Below, piece after piece: positions 47,201 to 59,299 of a stretch of 64,000 nt of DNA. The stretch is from Lepeophtheirus salmonis. Lineage: Eukaryota; Arthropoda; Copepoda; Siphonostomatoida; Caligidae. The notes below the pieces were generated by a model. That model worked only from the letters and a program-made list of their open reading frames with translations, did no database searches and had not been told where the DNA came from. Location: contig NC_052138.2 in the NCBI RefSeq assembly GCF_016086655.4, forward strand, positions 31,631,403 to 31,695,402, read 5' to 3'. Every line of letters begins with the position of its first letter. Position 1 is the first letter of the stretch. The position numbers were made by a program, and so were the translations under genes.

Positions 47201-48253
47201 TACTTTATATTTTAAGCTACTTATGTGTATATGAATTTATATTTGTCATTTGATTAATTATATAATTAAAGTTTATTTTACCTTCTTCACCTCCATCTAT
47301 CTATAATTTGGGGGCATCATTTTGTGTCTGGTCACAGGCGAAAGGATATTTCATTTTCTTCTAAAAAGTATTTATGAGTAGTAATTTTATATTATTATTA
47401 TTAGTATCTTGTTGTTGATGTTTTATTTGTTAAAATAGCTTACAATAGTAATAAGAAATTAAGCAATATTATCTTATCATATTTATTAAATGTCACCCTC
47501 CAAATTCTAATTCAATCAAAACAATAATAAATGTAATACTTAAATAAAATATTCAATATATGATAAAATATCAAGTTCTTTTATTTATTACCTCCGAAAA
47601 TCAAGTTTTATGGAGGTTTTGTTCAAAAAATTTCATTTTTGTTAAGAAAACACTAAATTTATAAATTGGAAAAGGAAAATTAATTGTTGCGTGTGCTCTT
47701 TCTTCTTTTTTGTTCATTATTTAATAGGTCGTCGTGTTGTTAACTTCTCCCTCTAAAGTAAGCCTATCGTCGTCTATAGTGTAAATTGTTCTAAAAATGC
47801 ATGATAAAAAAAAATATTTATGAATCCAGATACAAGAAGTTTGGTGACAATAAAAATACGCTATAGTCAACGTTCTCTCAGATATCAATTTTTTCTTCTT
47901 CAAGCAAAAAATCCGTCAAAAAAAATTTCTCCTTTATTTTTGAATGAACTTTATGGGAATTCATGAGAATGATGAACATCTATGATAATTTTTTTATATA
48001 AATACAAATGTTAAACTGGCGCCAACTTTTTTTTTTTCAGGATGTTTCTTTTTAAATTCATTCCACATTGTTTTTCAATAAATACACATAGTTATCACGT
48101 GCGCCCCCCGGAAAACACTTGCTGAAAGATAAGCTAAAAATCCTGGAAGATCAGTCAAAAACAGGATCTAATCAAACATTGGCTACCTCAAAATAGGAAG
48201 TTTCAAAATTATTTATTTACATAAGCATCCAAAAATTGTGGTTTTCTTTCATA
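44231..48253. other. Gene-free AT-rich stretch with CRE-bearing repeats
   Basis: About 4 kb downstream of PICALM. Two inverted related pieces, about 45030-45110 and 46220-46290, share GAAAACG, TGACGTCA and a CATCAA/TTGATG context. No gene is supported; long T and A runs dominate 47.0-48.0 kb. Confidence 0.4.
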
Positions 48254-49119
48254 CAAAGTGTAAAAAATCAAAAAGTAAGGGGACTTTGTATTTTTTTAGG
48301 GAAAAATATTTATTTATTCATCAATATTTATGATGTCCCCTTCAAAGTAATCCCCCTCAGATACTATACACTTTGAACAATCCTCGAAGCACTTTTCGGT
48401 ATAGCCTTGAGCTCTTCCAGCGATTAAGTCTTTATCTCCTCAATCGTTGCAAATCTTAGGTCTCTTCAGTTCTGAGAATTGGAAAGAGTTACATTTTCCA
48501 AATCCAATAAATATGGTTGGCCGAGGCATTATTGTGGTGTTTTTTTTTGCCAAAAAATACGACGATTCTTTTGGTCAAAAATAAACAGTTTTGGAACAAA
48601 CTTCGCTGACACTTATTTCATGCCCAAAACGTTCGAAAAAAATTTATGACACAAGCCAACCGATATGTCAACATCCTCAGCAACTTCTCTGATAGTGATT
48701 CGACGGGTTTCTTAACTGCTTTTAATATATTCATCTGTTGTTAACGTGCTTGGGCGTCCAGAGTAAGCCACGTTATTGGCATCTTCCCGGCCATCTTGAA
48801 AGAGTTTGTACCGCTTGTAAACATTTTTTTAACCAGAACAGTTTCACCGTATGCCATTGTCAACATTTTAAGTGTTTTGGAGCACAAAATTTCATGCTAA
48901 TTCTTAGATCCATGTTTTTTAAAAGCAAAAAATCGCTGAAAAAACAAAATTATTCTTACCATTATGCCTCTCACAAACAAACTAAACATATTATATAGCT
49001 GAAATATAAAATTTATGTTCGTGGCGAGTGTACTAAGATACAAAAATAAAAAAATCGAGCATACCAAATGTACCTTGGCCGCAAAATTTGAAGTCATCTT
49101 ACTTTTTGAACACACCTCG
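48254..49119 (-). mobile_element. Mariner-like element, heavily decayed
   Basis: It is flanked by TA at 48252-48253 and 49120-49121. Ends share CAAAAAGTAAG (left 48269, complement at 49098). Minus-strand frames give pieces of an MLE transposase in order. First come the helix-turn-helix region (ETVLVKK, then YKRYKLFQDGREDANN, with frameshifts), GRPSTLTTDEYI and RRITIREVAEDVDIS. The C-terminus follows as LEELKAIPKSA and KCIVSEGDYFEGDIINIDE. Most of the catalytic core is missing or unreadable. Confidence 0.8.
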
Positions 49120-49126
49120 TATACTT

Positions 49127-49560
49127 CGGATATAAGAAACATCTGGATATAGTCAACTTTTCATCTGAAAAATAGCAGCTTCCTTTATCCGGCTTTGACG
49201 GTATAATAATATTAGTTTCCCTCCACTAATAATATTTGAAATGTAGGTTGTTCTCGTCCTAATAATACTCTAATTTATTTTCTCTGACCAAAACCATTTC
49301 ACAAACAGTTGATATTACCAAGAGTCTTAATTCAGTAATACAATAAGTATCACCCCCGCCTTCTCATGATGTTCTATCAGAATTTACATCCCTAGTAATA
49401 TATTTTAGCCTCAGTTTGTTTATAAGTTGGATTACTGGAAAATTTAGATAATGATTTTGGTAAAACATTGTAAGAAGATTATACAGTCAAATCTGGATAA
49501 AGGAAACAGCTATTCTTAAGATGAAAAGTTGACTATATCTGGATTTATCGTATATCCAAA
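49127..49560. repeat. Inverted pair of about 75-bp transposon ends
   Basis: Sequence at 49480-49560 (GTCAAATCTGGATAAAGGAA, then AAGATGAAAAGTTGACTATA) is repeated in reverse complement at 49127-49205. The termini face one another across 280 bp. They look like pogo/Tigger-type ends. The left copy is cut off by the mariner element at 49119. Confidence 0.65.
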
Positions 49561-49726
49561 GAATATAAAAAATGCAATTTTTGAATACTTACAAATTGGT
49601 CAATTAAAATCTAAACAAATTGACTTTTAGGCTTCAACAAGATATAATTTATTCATCAATATAGAATTTTCAACAAAATTAATATCGTTAATAGATGTGT
49701 GCCTGAGCTTTTTTAATCATTAATGC

Positions 49727-49990
49727 AGCCGCCTTTAGCGGCAATGATTGCTCCCAGACGGCGGCGGAAGGGCTGACAGCCGCTGCTGATGTAGTTATCT
49801 CTTATGGCGTTCCAGTGCTGGCTGCCTTACCACAGCTGAAGGACATTATTTATCTCTTAGACCCTAGAGACAGTCTCAATCTTTCCTGTTCTCCCCTTAA
49901 GTGTAGATGATTCTTTTTCCTTATCGTTAGTCCAATTGAACTACTTTCTTCCTCTCGCCCATCCTTAAACTTGCATTTTCTAGTAAAAAG
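49727..49990 (-). mobile_element. Tc1-like transposase C-terminal fragment
   Basis: The minus strand reads GSQHWNAIRDNYISSGCQPF, then RRRLGAIIAAKGGCIND and stop. This is the family's usual ending (a FRRRLxAxIxAKGGxI pattern). Only this tail is recognisable. Confidence 0.65.
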
Positions 49991-50199
49991 CAAAAATTCT
50001 TTTATTGAAGGGTACAACCTCTCCAGCCCATCCTCTAGTAGCGTAAAGTAACAAAGAAGATTTGTTAGTTCGCCATTTTCTATATTATATATATATATAA
50101 ATCGTTTTCTTGATTTTTGTCCTGGATTGCTTTTGTGTTAACATCTGAATAACATAATACAATAATATTTTAATATGTGGGTGCACAGGGGGGCATTTT

Positions 50200-50410
50200 A
50201 GGGGCTTTATTCCCCTAAAATTAAGGAACTTCTTCTTTTTACTTGAAAATTGAATATTTGATTGTTCCAAAAAATATAATTTTCTGTAAATAGCCATTGA
50301 TTTTTGAAATTTGTCTCCAAAAATGTAATATTTGATTTTTGAAATTTTTTGGCAATATCTGTGGATTTTTGTAATTTTTTTCCAAAAAAATTTAACTTTT
50401 TAATTAATTT
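50200..50410. repeat. AT-rich dispersed array unit, site 1
   Basis: Repeats of a pattern like ATTTTTGAAATTTTTTTCC, then AAAAATTTAATTTTTT, with CTGTGGATTTTTG joints, spaced about 40-45 bp. The same pattern recurs at 54430-54930, 55610-55760, 59300-59530 and 61290-61400. Confidence 0.6.
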
Positions 50411-50937
50411 TCAAAAAAAAAAAATTCCAAAAACCTTGGGGGCCCACCAAAAAAAAAAAAAAAAAATACTAAATTGCTTAACAAATATATATTCATTCCA
50501 TAATATATATGTAATGTAATAAATCATGGATTCTGAAATTTAAAAAAAATGATAGGGATTAAATATTATTACAGTATTAACAAAAATCAATGTCTTTTAA
50601 TCTTTGAAAAGCCAATTAATTACTAATAATGATTAACGTAATCTATGTACGGTACAAATATATTTTGAACAATTTTAAATAATCCTATATTTTTTAATCT
50701 ACATTGTTTCTACTTTGAAGAAGTTTTTCCGATTTTCCATACATTATATTTACGGATACTTTTATATGGATTGGTGTTGATGCGTGATTAAAAATATATA
50801 TATATATAATGTGAATATAGTATACTCTTTTTTGCATAAAACTTTACCTGCGACTCGTTGGATGGTTCTAGTAAACTTTTAGTATTCATATACATAAAGC
50901 AATTTATGTTTGTCGGTATGAATTTATGTATATAAAC

Positions 50938-51222
50938 AATAATTTTTATTGTTGTTGCACACATCTTGAAATCCTCGGCCATCTTGTTGAGGTAACTCGT
51001 GGGATTTTTTGCAATCCTTGCCTTGACGATTCCGGGCGTCCTTTTTGACCTTGGTCTGCCTGATCTGGATCTGTCCTCGATAGATTGAGTCTCCTCGTAC
51101 TTTTCAATGCTTCTCTTGATGAGCATGGGGTTAACCTCCAGGCTCTTCAGATTCCTCAAGATGGCTGTTCAAAATTCGTTCTTCAGGTACTCCTTGATTA
51201 TAGTCTCTCTCATGTCTTTCAT
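50938..51222 (-). mobile_element. Tc1-like transposase N-terminal fragment
   Basis: The minus strand from ATG 51222 reads MKDMRETIIKEYLKNEF, a stop, then TAILRNLKSLEVNPMLIKRS, IEKYEETQSIEDRSRSGRPR and SKRTPGIVKARIAKNP. These are helix-turn-helix and GRPR motifs of Tc1/mariner transposases. It breaks off at about 50938 before the catalytic core. Confidence 0.75.
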
Positions 51223-51672
51223 TGTGGTTAAAGAAACTGTATTCAAACCTATTTGTTTTGATTCAGTTTCGACCCGACTAGAGTTTAAACATGTTATATC
51301 GCAACCTTACATATAATTATATCAGCAGGACTTTCCGTGGACCCTATAGAGCAGGCAGTTATTACCATAAGTCTAACTCCCACATTCTCCTCTACGAAAT
51401 GCACATCCCTTCTGATGGATGATGATATTATAAAGTTTAAAGGTAAATTCAATGGTCTTATTGATTTGCAAATAACTATTTGACATGAATTTATTAGATT
51501 GATGGTAAACTACTTTGATCAATCAAGCATTTTTTTGTGTGTTTTTAAACATTTATTGAGATCATTTATTTCAAAGTTAATGTGTGTATTTATAAAAGCT
51601 ATATAAAATATATTTTAAATTTCTGATGAATGGTGGAAATATATTATTATTGGGATGTTCACAAGATACGTA
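51223..51672. other. Spacer between transposon relics
   Basis: AT-rich; no gene recognised. Confidence 0.35.
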
Positions 51673-52583
51673 CAGGGTGAGAACTCAAAAATTTGAATAC
51701 TCTTCGAGGCCGTTTAGTCTCAGTTTTAAAAGTTTGACAGCTTTGTACTTGCCGCCATTTAAAAGAACTGACAAACACCTACAATTTGATGTTTGTTTTG
51801 TTTTGGTGCAATCAAAAATGTCGAAGCAGCAAGCAAAACAGCAGAGTGTGTTCAATGTCCTCTGTGCACAAACTGATCTCTGACAAGAAGATCTTCACAG
51901 TGGACACTGTTCTGAAAAGGAGAAATGATCGCTTCTTGGCTGAATCAAGAGCTCTGATCGAGGGAGCCCTCAGGACCAAACATCCAGCTCAGGTCATGGT
52001 CCTCGGCGTCGTTGTGTCCAAGGGCAGCAAGATGCCTCCCTACTTCTTCAAGACCAACGAGAAAGTCAACACAGACGTCCACTACAAGGTCCTAAGGTAC
52101 CATGTCTTGCCATGGATGAAAAGCATGTTCCCCAGGGACAACTATATGTTTACCCACGACGGTGCCCTGTCACAGACCTCCAGGAAGGTGCAGCATTTCT
52201 GTAGGGAAACAACATGTCTGCCTTCTGACCGGCAGACTTCTAGCTTTCGTCCTCACCCGACACGAACTCCCTGGACTTTGCTATTTAGTGCGTCTTGGAG
52301 GGCAAGGTGAACACGACTTATCACCCGAATGTTGGTGCCCTGAAGCCTGTGATCACGGAGGAGTTGAACAATTTGTCCTCGGACTTCATAAAGGCCAGCT
52401 GTGCTTCTGTTCGTGCCCGTATTGAAGCCACCATTCAGAATGGAGGGGAAGATATTGGATAAAAACTGTAGAAAATTGTTGAATTAACAACTTTCCCTTC
52501 AAAAGTTTGCCATCAAAATGGCACAAAAAGTAAAAATATGTAGAAGTGAAAACGGGTTTTAACATTTTCTAATTTTTGAGTCC
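51673..52583 (+). mobile_element. Tc1/mariner relic with catalytic half of transposase
   Basis: Flanked by TA (51671-51672, 52584-52585) with inverted ends sharing ACTCAAAAATT. From about 51870 the plus strand reads ISDKKIFTVDTVLKRRNDRF, TKHPAQVMVLGVVVSKGSKM and NYMFTHDGALSQTSRKVQHF (second catalytic aspartate). After a frameshift comes NSLDFAI (third aspartate), a stop, then GALKPVITEELNNLSSDFIK, ending NGGEDIG. The N-terminal DNA-binding half is absent. Confidence 0.85.
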
Positions 52584-54429
52584 TATATATATTGAGTGTA
52601 TTATATTAACGTGGGTAAATCTTTGTGTAAAATATGATTTGATATTATTATACATGTATCTAAATTGCAAAAAATAAATTATGCATATTCTTTTATGGGA
52701 TGATCTTGGATTCCAACTACTTAAAATATATGAATGGATTTCACAATTCTTAAAATACTAAGAACTATAATCAAGTATATAATAACCGAATAATGCTTCG
52801 GTAGTAAAAATTATAATGAAACTTGGTGTTGTGTCGGTTTTTAATTATCTACTTTAATCCAGTCCACTCTTAATAACCGTCCTTGGGACCGTTATTAAGA
52901 GTGGACTGCCACTATTAGAACTGATTAAAAAAGAAGAAACGTCCACGACTAGCTTTTTTTATCAAATCTCAACCTTAATATCAAAAAGGAAAATAATTTT
53001 TTTGAAACAACATATGGTGTCGAGCCTTCTGTATTATATTTATTGCCAATTCAAAACTCAGAAAATACTTATAAACTATTAATTATATAACAATGAATGA
53101 TTATGAAATTACACGAATTCTAAATGAAGGCTCTTGATTGATATAAATTAATATAAAAGTCAAATACTATGTAATAGCTTTTTGAGTTCACAAGATACAT
53201 AGAGTCAGCTGCTTTATATCATGAGGAGCCATCTTTTGTAAATTAATTGAAATAGTTGAAAGGAAAATAAACAACTTTTTATTTAAAGCGAGGCGTGGTT
53301 ATCAAGGACTGAACTTTAAAAAGTTTTTAATACTGATATGCAGGACTGAGGTAGACCGGACAAAGACTGAACAAGATGGGACTGCTGCAGTCCTTATTCC
53401 TTAAATATAGAGCGACACAACACTACTGAAACTATTATAGACTAACATTATATTATCAGGCTTGGACAAGTTCACAGTTTCCTTTCATCCGTTCATTTCT
53501 TTAAAAAAAAAAAAATCCATTCAGGCGCTCATTTTTTAATTTTTCCCCGTTTATTCAATCATTTTGAAGCAAACGACGGCCATGTGATCATTTTTTGACC
53601 AAGTTTAATTAATTAAAGAAAAAAAAATCCTCGTGATATGTCCGTTTTAAAATGACATAAATGAGGTCACTTAATCATTTGACTTACTGCATTTTTATCC
53701 TTCCCTTCGCAGAATTCACCGAGGGTTAATTCATGGAGCTGACGTAGTTACTTATATGTATATAGAGTTGAGCAGTTTGTAATTAAAAAAAGAGCGCAAG
53801 GAGAAGGCGAGAGCGAGACTTATCTTACCCCTGTATTAAGACACTTGTTAATATCCGCTACCTGTTACATTATTGTGGGGGAGATAAATGAATTACTTCT
53901 TCTACATTTGAAATATCATTATTCAAGGGAAAATATCATTTAGTATTTATTTTATTATACATTTTAAAATTAATTTACTCCAAAGCTAAGCGATAATTCT
54001 TCCTTTACAACGAAATGTTATCACCTCACGATAATTAAATAATGATCAATAGAGAAGATAGAGCAAACACATAAACTGTTTTTCCTTTTGTTAATGGCTA
54101 TAATTAGTTTTTTCTTTACACAGATACCTTCTTTACTTATAGAGTAATCCATGATACCCATAGCGCTGCATAGCAATAAAAAAGTATTCTTGAACCCCAA
54201 CTAAATTTGTCCAAATATTAAACACTTCATTGCCGTTTCGCCAATTGTCTATTGTTTTGTTGTTGGGCTAAAAAGAAGTGAAGGGACCATTCCAAAACAA
54301 ATCCCGATGCCGATGCCATTTTGGTAAAAAATTATCGATGCCAATTCCGATTCTGTACTATCTTAAATAATTGTTATAAAATACCATTCGCTATCATGAA
54401 CGTCTACAGAATTATATTTAAACCTTGCT
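52584..54429. other. Gene-free stretch with a strong hairpin
   Basis: It contains the hairpin at 52860-52908 and a family C relative at about 53800-53960 (AGACTTATCTTACCCCTGTA through GATAAATGAATTACTTCTTC). No gene. Confidence 0.4.
52860..52908. repeat. 49-bp near-perfect hairpin
   Basis: CAGTCCACTCTTAATAAC and its exact complement flank a 13-base centre that can itself extend the stem by about four pairs. It is GC-richer than its surroundings and isolated. A MITE core or a small-RNA precursor are possible readings. Confidence 0.75.
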
Positions 54430-54930
54430 TTTTTTGAAATTTTTATTGAAAAAATATCCAAAAATGAAAAAAATTTAAAAAAATTTAATTTCAAATATAC
54501 ACTTTAATATGATTTTTTTTTCAAAAATTCTAAGCTATTCACAAAAACTAAATGATTACTCTCAAAAAATTAAAGTTTGTAGAAAAAAATCCACTGTTAC
54601 TCACACAAAAATTAAATGTTTTGGATTTTTTTTTAATCCAGAGTTATTCACAAAAAATTAAATTTTTTGTAGAAAAATTTCCACAGCCAAAAAATTTTTT
54701 TTTTGGAAATAAAATTACAAAATCCACATCTATTTAGAAAAAAATTTCAATATAAATTTTTGCAGAAAAATTTATAAATCCATAGTATTGCACAAAAAAT
54801 CAACATTTTTGGAAAAAAATTTCAAAAAATTCCTAGCTGTTCTCCAAAAAATAAAGTTTTTTGAAAAAGATTTCAAAATTAAATTTGTAATATAAGATTT
54901 TTGAAAAATTATAATAAATAAGAATTGGAA
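54430..54930. repeat. AT-rich dispersed array, site 2 (longest)
   Basis: About ten imperfect units of a TTCACAAAAAATTAAATTTT-type sequence, each with a following GGAAAAAAATTTC and a short GC-bearing joint (CCATAG, CCACAG, CCAGAG). Confidence 0.65.
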
Positions 54931-55609
54931 TTGCAAATTAAACATTAGTTTCCCGATGTCAATCCGGATTCTCCGATTCCCAATTCCGTTCAATCTTCCA
55001 ATCACTATTAAATAGTGTCATTGGAGAACGATAAAAATTAAGGGAAAGTATGAACGGGGCTCATTTTTCGGCTGAATATTAAAGCCTGCATCTTATTATA
55101 TGTAATGGAATAATGAGGATGTATGGTGTGTAAATATATATTCCTCCCATAGATAAGGAAGTACATTCATAATACATCAAAGGGTTGTTTCATAACTAAA
55201 TAAATCAATCATAATTGATTAAATTAAGAAATTAGTTGTACAATCAACAATTGAGCAAGGGGAGAGACGTTTGCCATCAAATAATATAATTTATAAAAAT
55301 GTATGCCTTGTTGAGAGGTTACATGTATTTTCGTGTTCCTCGATTATTTATTAGTAAAAAATGAAGGGTTGAGTGATTTTTTGTACTTGTTGTTGTAATC
55401 TATGGACACTGAAATCCATTTTTATAAAAGTTAAGAAAATTAAACTTTTTTTTTTACACAAAAAGAGTTGTTTATGAATAATCCAAACATCAAATTTTCT
55501 GACTAACATCCCATTTTCCCCCCAATTGAAATATCCATGGACTCCAACTCCTCCCATAGTGCTAGGTGATTCGAGACCCCTTGACAATTTACAATAACAA
55601 AAAGTAAAA
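54931..55609. other. Gene-free stretch
   Basis: No supported feature apart from simple AT runs. Confidence 0.35.
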
Positions 55610-55760
55610 ATATTTGAAACTTAATTTATGAATTTTTTTTACAAAAAAATTTAATTTTTTGAGAATAGCTATGGATTTTTGAAATTTTTTGTGAATAACT
55701 GTCGATTTCGGAATATTTTTTATATTTCACATTTAATTTTAATTTTCCAAAACTGGGGAC
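55610..55760. repeat. AT-rich dispersed array, site 3
   Basis: Units such as AGCTATGGATTTTTGAAATT and AACTGTCGATTTCGGAATAT, of the same design as site 2 in the opposite orientation. Confidence 0.55.
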
Positions 55761-56070
55761 GTTAGATTTAAATGAAGCTCTTTATTGGAGGAATTTTGGA
55801 TTTTTTATCTTTTAAAGAGAATAAGTATAAGATATTTCGATCAAGCAGTCCAATTAGGATAAATATTTTGACGCCCATAGGCGACTGATTTCAATTTGGC
55901 AAGCCTTTAACTTTTAATGTTCTCTAAAATATTCATTGCAGAAACGGCCATTGACCTTGTGGTGCTTACTTCCCTGCCACTCCGCCACTACTTATGGAGC
56001 AAGGTTGTAGGAAATAATCATAATTGAAATTTAATGTACATTATCCACATCTCAATGACTATCTATTATA

Positions 56071-56430
56071 CAGGGTCGTTCAGCTAAATCCGGACTATCT
56101 TTAACTACATCCTGAACAATAAAGAAAATTTTAACACTGTTATTTTAATTTTAAAATAAGAGGATAAAGCCTTAGTTTTAAGTTATCTGGCAACTTTTAA
56201 TTCAAAACAAGTATTTAAGATGTAGGAGACCAGGAGGAACACACTCATGGATTTGCAAGTGTGGGACACTTCCCAGCGTACATTTAGAATATGCTTAGAT
56301 ATCTAAAAAGCACAGTCTACGACGTTTATAACGACTGGAAGGAAGAGGGACATACAAGAGAAAAGCCCACAAATCCCAAAGGGATAAAAACGTCCTCCCC
56401 TATTCCCCTACCGTCTTGACTTGAGAATTG
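56071..56430 (+). mobile_element. Tc1-like relic, 5' end and N-terminal fragment
   Basis: After a TA it starts CAGGGTCGTTCAGCTAAATC, a typical Tc1/mariner terminus. From about 56220 the plus strand gives pieces of an N-terminal domain, best at LKSTVYDVYNDWKEEGHTRE. No catalytic region or right terminus is visible, so it is 3' truncated. Confidence 0.65.
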
Positions 56431-57106
56431 TAATTGAAAACATATCTTACTTATGTTTGAATAAATTACTGTTCCCAACTGCATTTATAGTTTTTTATAT
56501 CTTTTATTTCTTGTGAAAAATTGTCAGGAGGAGACTGGAAGGGCTTTATCTTTGACATGTCTCTCCACACATTAAAAGTGTGGCTCCCAAATATCTTTCA
56601 GCCCTCCAAAATAAATTGGTAGAATTTTTTTTTTACACAACTCATAATTTAATTTTAATTTATAATTAGCGGAAGTACTCTGAAATGTCTGAAGTTATTA
56701 GAGGTCGACAAACAGACCCACTTTGCGTTGATAATATAAAAGATAACTCTCCTACAAACCCTCTGATTACTTTCCATTTTTCATGTGCACAATCACTTAG
56801 TTTCTCAATACTTAGATGTTCTGTCCACAAGAATAAAATAATAATAATCTTGAGAAAATAAAAAAAAAGAATATCGTTCAGGTTGCTAACAACCGAAAAA
56901 ACTGGCACGCTACAAAATGTTTAGGATTAATAACCCTAAATTTAATAGCTCACCTTCTTTTTTAAATATGACGTGCTGAGCGTACACACGCTCATTGTTG
57001 AATATGAGTTCTCCCCAAGACAAGCAAAAAAACAGACAGACATATAGTCTGACAAAACTTACTTTATAAATGATAATGCAGTGACGTTTGCAGGATTATA
57101 TATATA
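56431..57106. other. Gene-free stretch with RTE-like tail
   Basis: AAAAAACAGACAGACATATA near 57027, with a following TTTATAAATGATAA run, matches the tails at 33442 and 33767. No gene. Confidence 0.4.
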
Positions 57107-58335
57107 CAGGGTGGGCAGCAAAACGTGGACTCAAAAGATGGGTTTAGAAATACATCAAATAATTTTATATTTTCAATAATAGGCAAAAAAATAATGTTAA
57201 CAAGACCTGGATACAAGGTTTCAATATGACCACCTTCATTATAAACCACAGTCTTTACAGGTTGCCTGAAGGCCATGCAGAAGTTGATGACAAATGATGT
57301 CCTATGCAGTCACTATGGAAGCCTTCAGAGTGTCCATATTTGGGTGTGAGGTGCTGTCGGGTTCCCTCTACAAAATGTTATATATAAAAAAGTCCAGTGG
57401 GTTCAAATCTGGTGAGGAAGGGTCCATATCTCTTAGACCAGAATCGAGCCATATTATCTCCGGAGAATATTTGGCACATGGCGGACGTGTGAGATGGATC
57501 CCTGTCCTGAGTCCACACCTAGTTATCCTCCAGGTAGTTGGTCTTCAACCAAGGGAAGATGGGGTAACTAAGCACCTTATAGTAGGCCTCATGACCGATT
57601 TTCTGTCCAGCCTTGAAAAAGAATGGAGGCATTTTCTTTCTATCAGGGGCCACAGAACCAAGGACCATTGTTTGGAACGGGTATTTGGTGTGATTAACCC
57701 CTTGTACCTCTTCTTTTGTTTCTGCAAGCCAGCAGTCATTCTGGGTGTTGTATAATTGAGCAACTGTGAAAATCTTCTTGTCCAAGAAAATTTTCTAAAT
57801 TGACCCATTTGCCTTTATCTATGTGAGGATTTTCTTGCATCTCTGGAGTCTCCTGACTTTCATGCCCTCTGTCAGAAGGTGACGTAGGGGTACTTGTGAA
57901 AGAAATTACTTGCAAGTTGTGCCTTATAGCTCTCCTAATGGTCCTAGGAGCCATAGAGAAGTCGTTGGCGAGGCTATTCAACGACTTAGTGGGATCCTCC
58001 TTATATTTTTCTCCAAGCTTAATGGGAACTTTGTATCCCTCCTTAAATTATGCTCTCCACTTCATGACATCATGTAGAGGTCTTCCCCGTTTTTTTAACT
58101 TGGCCAACTTCAAAACCAGTCTCCTAGAACACTTAACAATTTCCGTAATCTTCATTACATCAATGCTTTTTTTACTGGTTGCTCATTCATGATGATAAAA
58201 TGACTAAATGATTAGTAGAGTTTGTTTATTTAAGAAGGACTACGGAAACAGAATAACAATAATAATCACTAAACCTTTTTATAGTAATGATAAAATAAAT
58301 ATTAATTAACAGTCCACGTTTTGCTGAATATTAAG
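57107..58335 (-). mobile_element. Tc1/mariner element, near full length but decayed
   Basis: A TA precedes CAGGGTGGGCAGCAAAACGT; the inverted partner (AGTCCACGTTTTGCTG) lies at 58311-58326. The minus strand encodes, in shifted frames, an N-terminal domain (MKITEIVKCSRRLVLKLAKL), DPTKSLNSLANDFSMAPRTI and RRAIRHNLQV. The core follows as DKKIFTVAQLYNTQNDCWLA, TKYPFQTMVLGSVAPDRKKM and PPFFFKAGQKIGHEAYYKVL, and then a tail, TSHPNMDTLKASIVTA. Several stops and frameshifts occur. A plus-strand frame of 153 residues at 57294-57755 is its antisense shadow. The right boundary is approximate. Confidence 0.8.
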
Positions 58336-59079
58336 AGTGTAGCTTTTAACGTATACTATAAATCTCTTTCAAGCCCTATTTCATTAAGTGACATCAAATA
58401 TTTTGCTGAAACATAGGTAAGTACTGGAAATAATGGGATTTCGATGTAGTGTACAAAATGAAGTGCTATTTTATATTCAAGTATCTACTCTAATTGGAAA
58501 TAAGTCTTCTTTTTAAATGAATCTTTGATATCATTTTTTTTATCAAAATAAACATAGGCTACTCTTTTATTATCCATTTGTCAAAATCTTTAACATACAA
58601 ATTTATATTTATGTAATGTTTACGTATAGTTTGTAAAAATGAGACATTAGAATTGTAATTTTTTGTATATTTTTGATGGAGACAAAAACAAATAATTGCA
58701 CATAGATTGCTTTGCAATACTTATAAACAACATACAACGAAAAAATTCATTTTTTTCCAAGATTTTATACGAAATTTTAATTGACTTATAATTTAGAACA
58801 GGAATTTAATTCTTTTGAAAATTATCACACTATTTGACGGAATTTAAGTTATTATACGCGATGAAATGAAAACAAATATATCTACGAGTACAGATAAACA
58901 GATAAGAGTGGGTAAGAGTGTTGATTTTTTTCTAAATTTTCCTACAGAGATCCTATTTTTTTCAACTCTAACCCAACCACTGGGAGGATGTAAATACTAT
59001 AAATGAAAATAATATTATAATTGAAAAGGGTCTGGCTTTTTGTAGTTGCTACCTAAATATATGTTTTTTTTTAATTTTC
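58336..59079. other. Gene-free AT-rich stretch
   Basis: No gene or defined repeat. Confidence 0.4.
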
Positions 59080-59290
59080 CAAAGCTGTTTTCATTATTCT
59101 TAAAGAAAGAACATATAAATTATATTTATAAAATATTCACTAGTTTGTGAAAAATGAAAAGTAACAATGAGGATTTGTTGCAGAGCGTAAGTCCTTGTTG
59201 GACTCGGAGTGAGAAATGAGGATTGACGTCAGAGTAATTCCTGGCTATATCATTGCTAGATACAGAGTGGGGTTTGTGTTTATTTTCTTC
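59080..59290 (+). repeat. Dispersed repeat family A, copy 5
   Basis: AAAGCTGTTTTCATTATTCT, GAGGATTTGTTGCAGAGCGT, AAGTCCTTGTTGGACTCGGA, TTGACGTCAGAGTAATTCCT and AGAGTGGGGTTTGTGTTTAT match the other copies in order. Confidence 0.65.
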
Positions 59291-59299
59291 ATTTGTCTT

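Noticed and set aside
57294..57755. 153-residue plus-strand reading frame
   Set aside because: It is the antisense of a Tc1/mariner transposase on the minus strand and lies wholly inside its TIRs.
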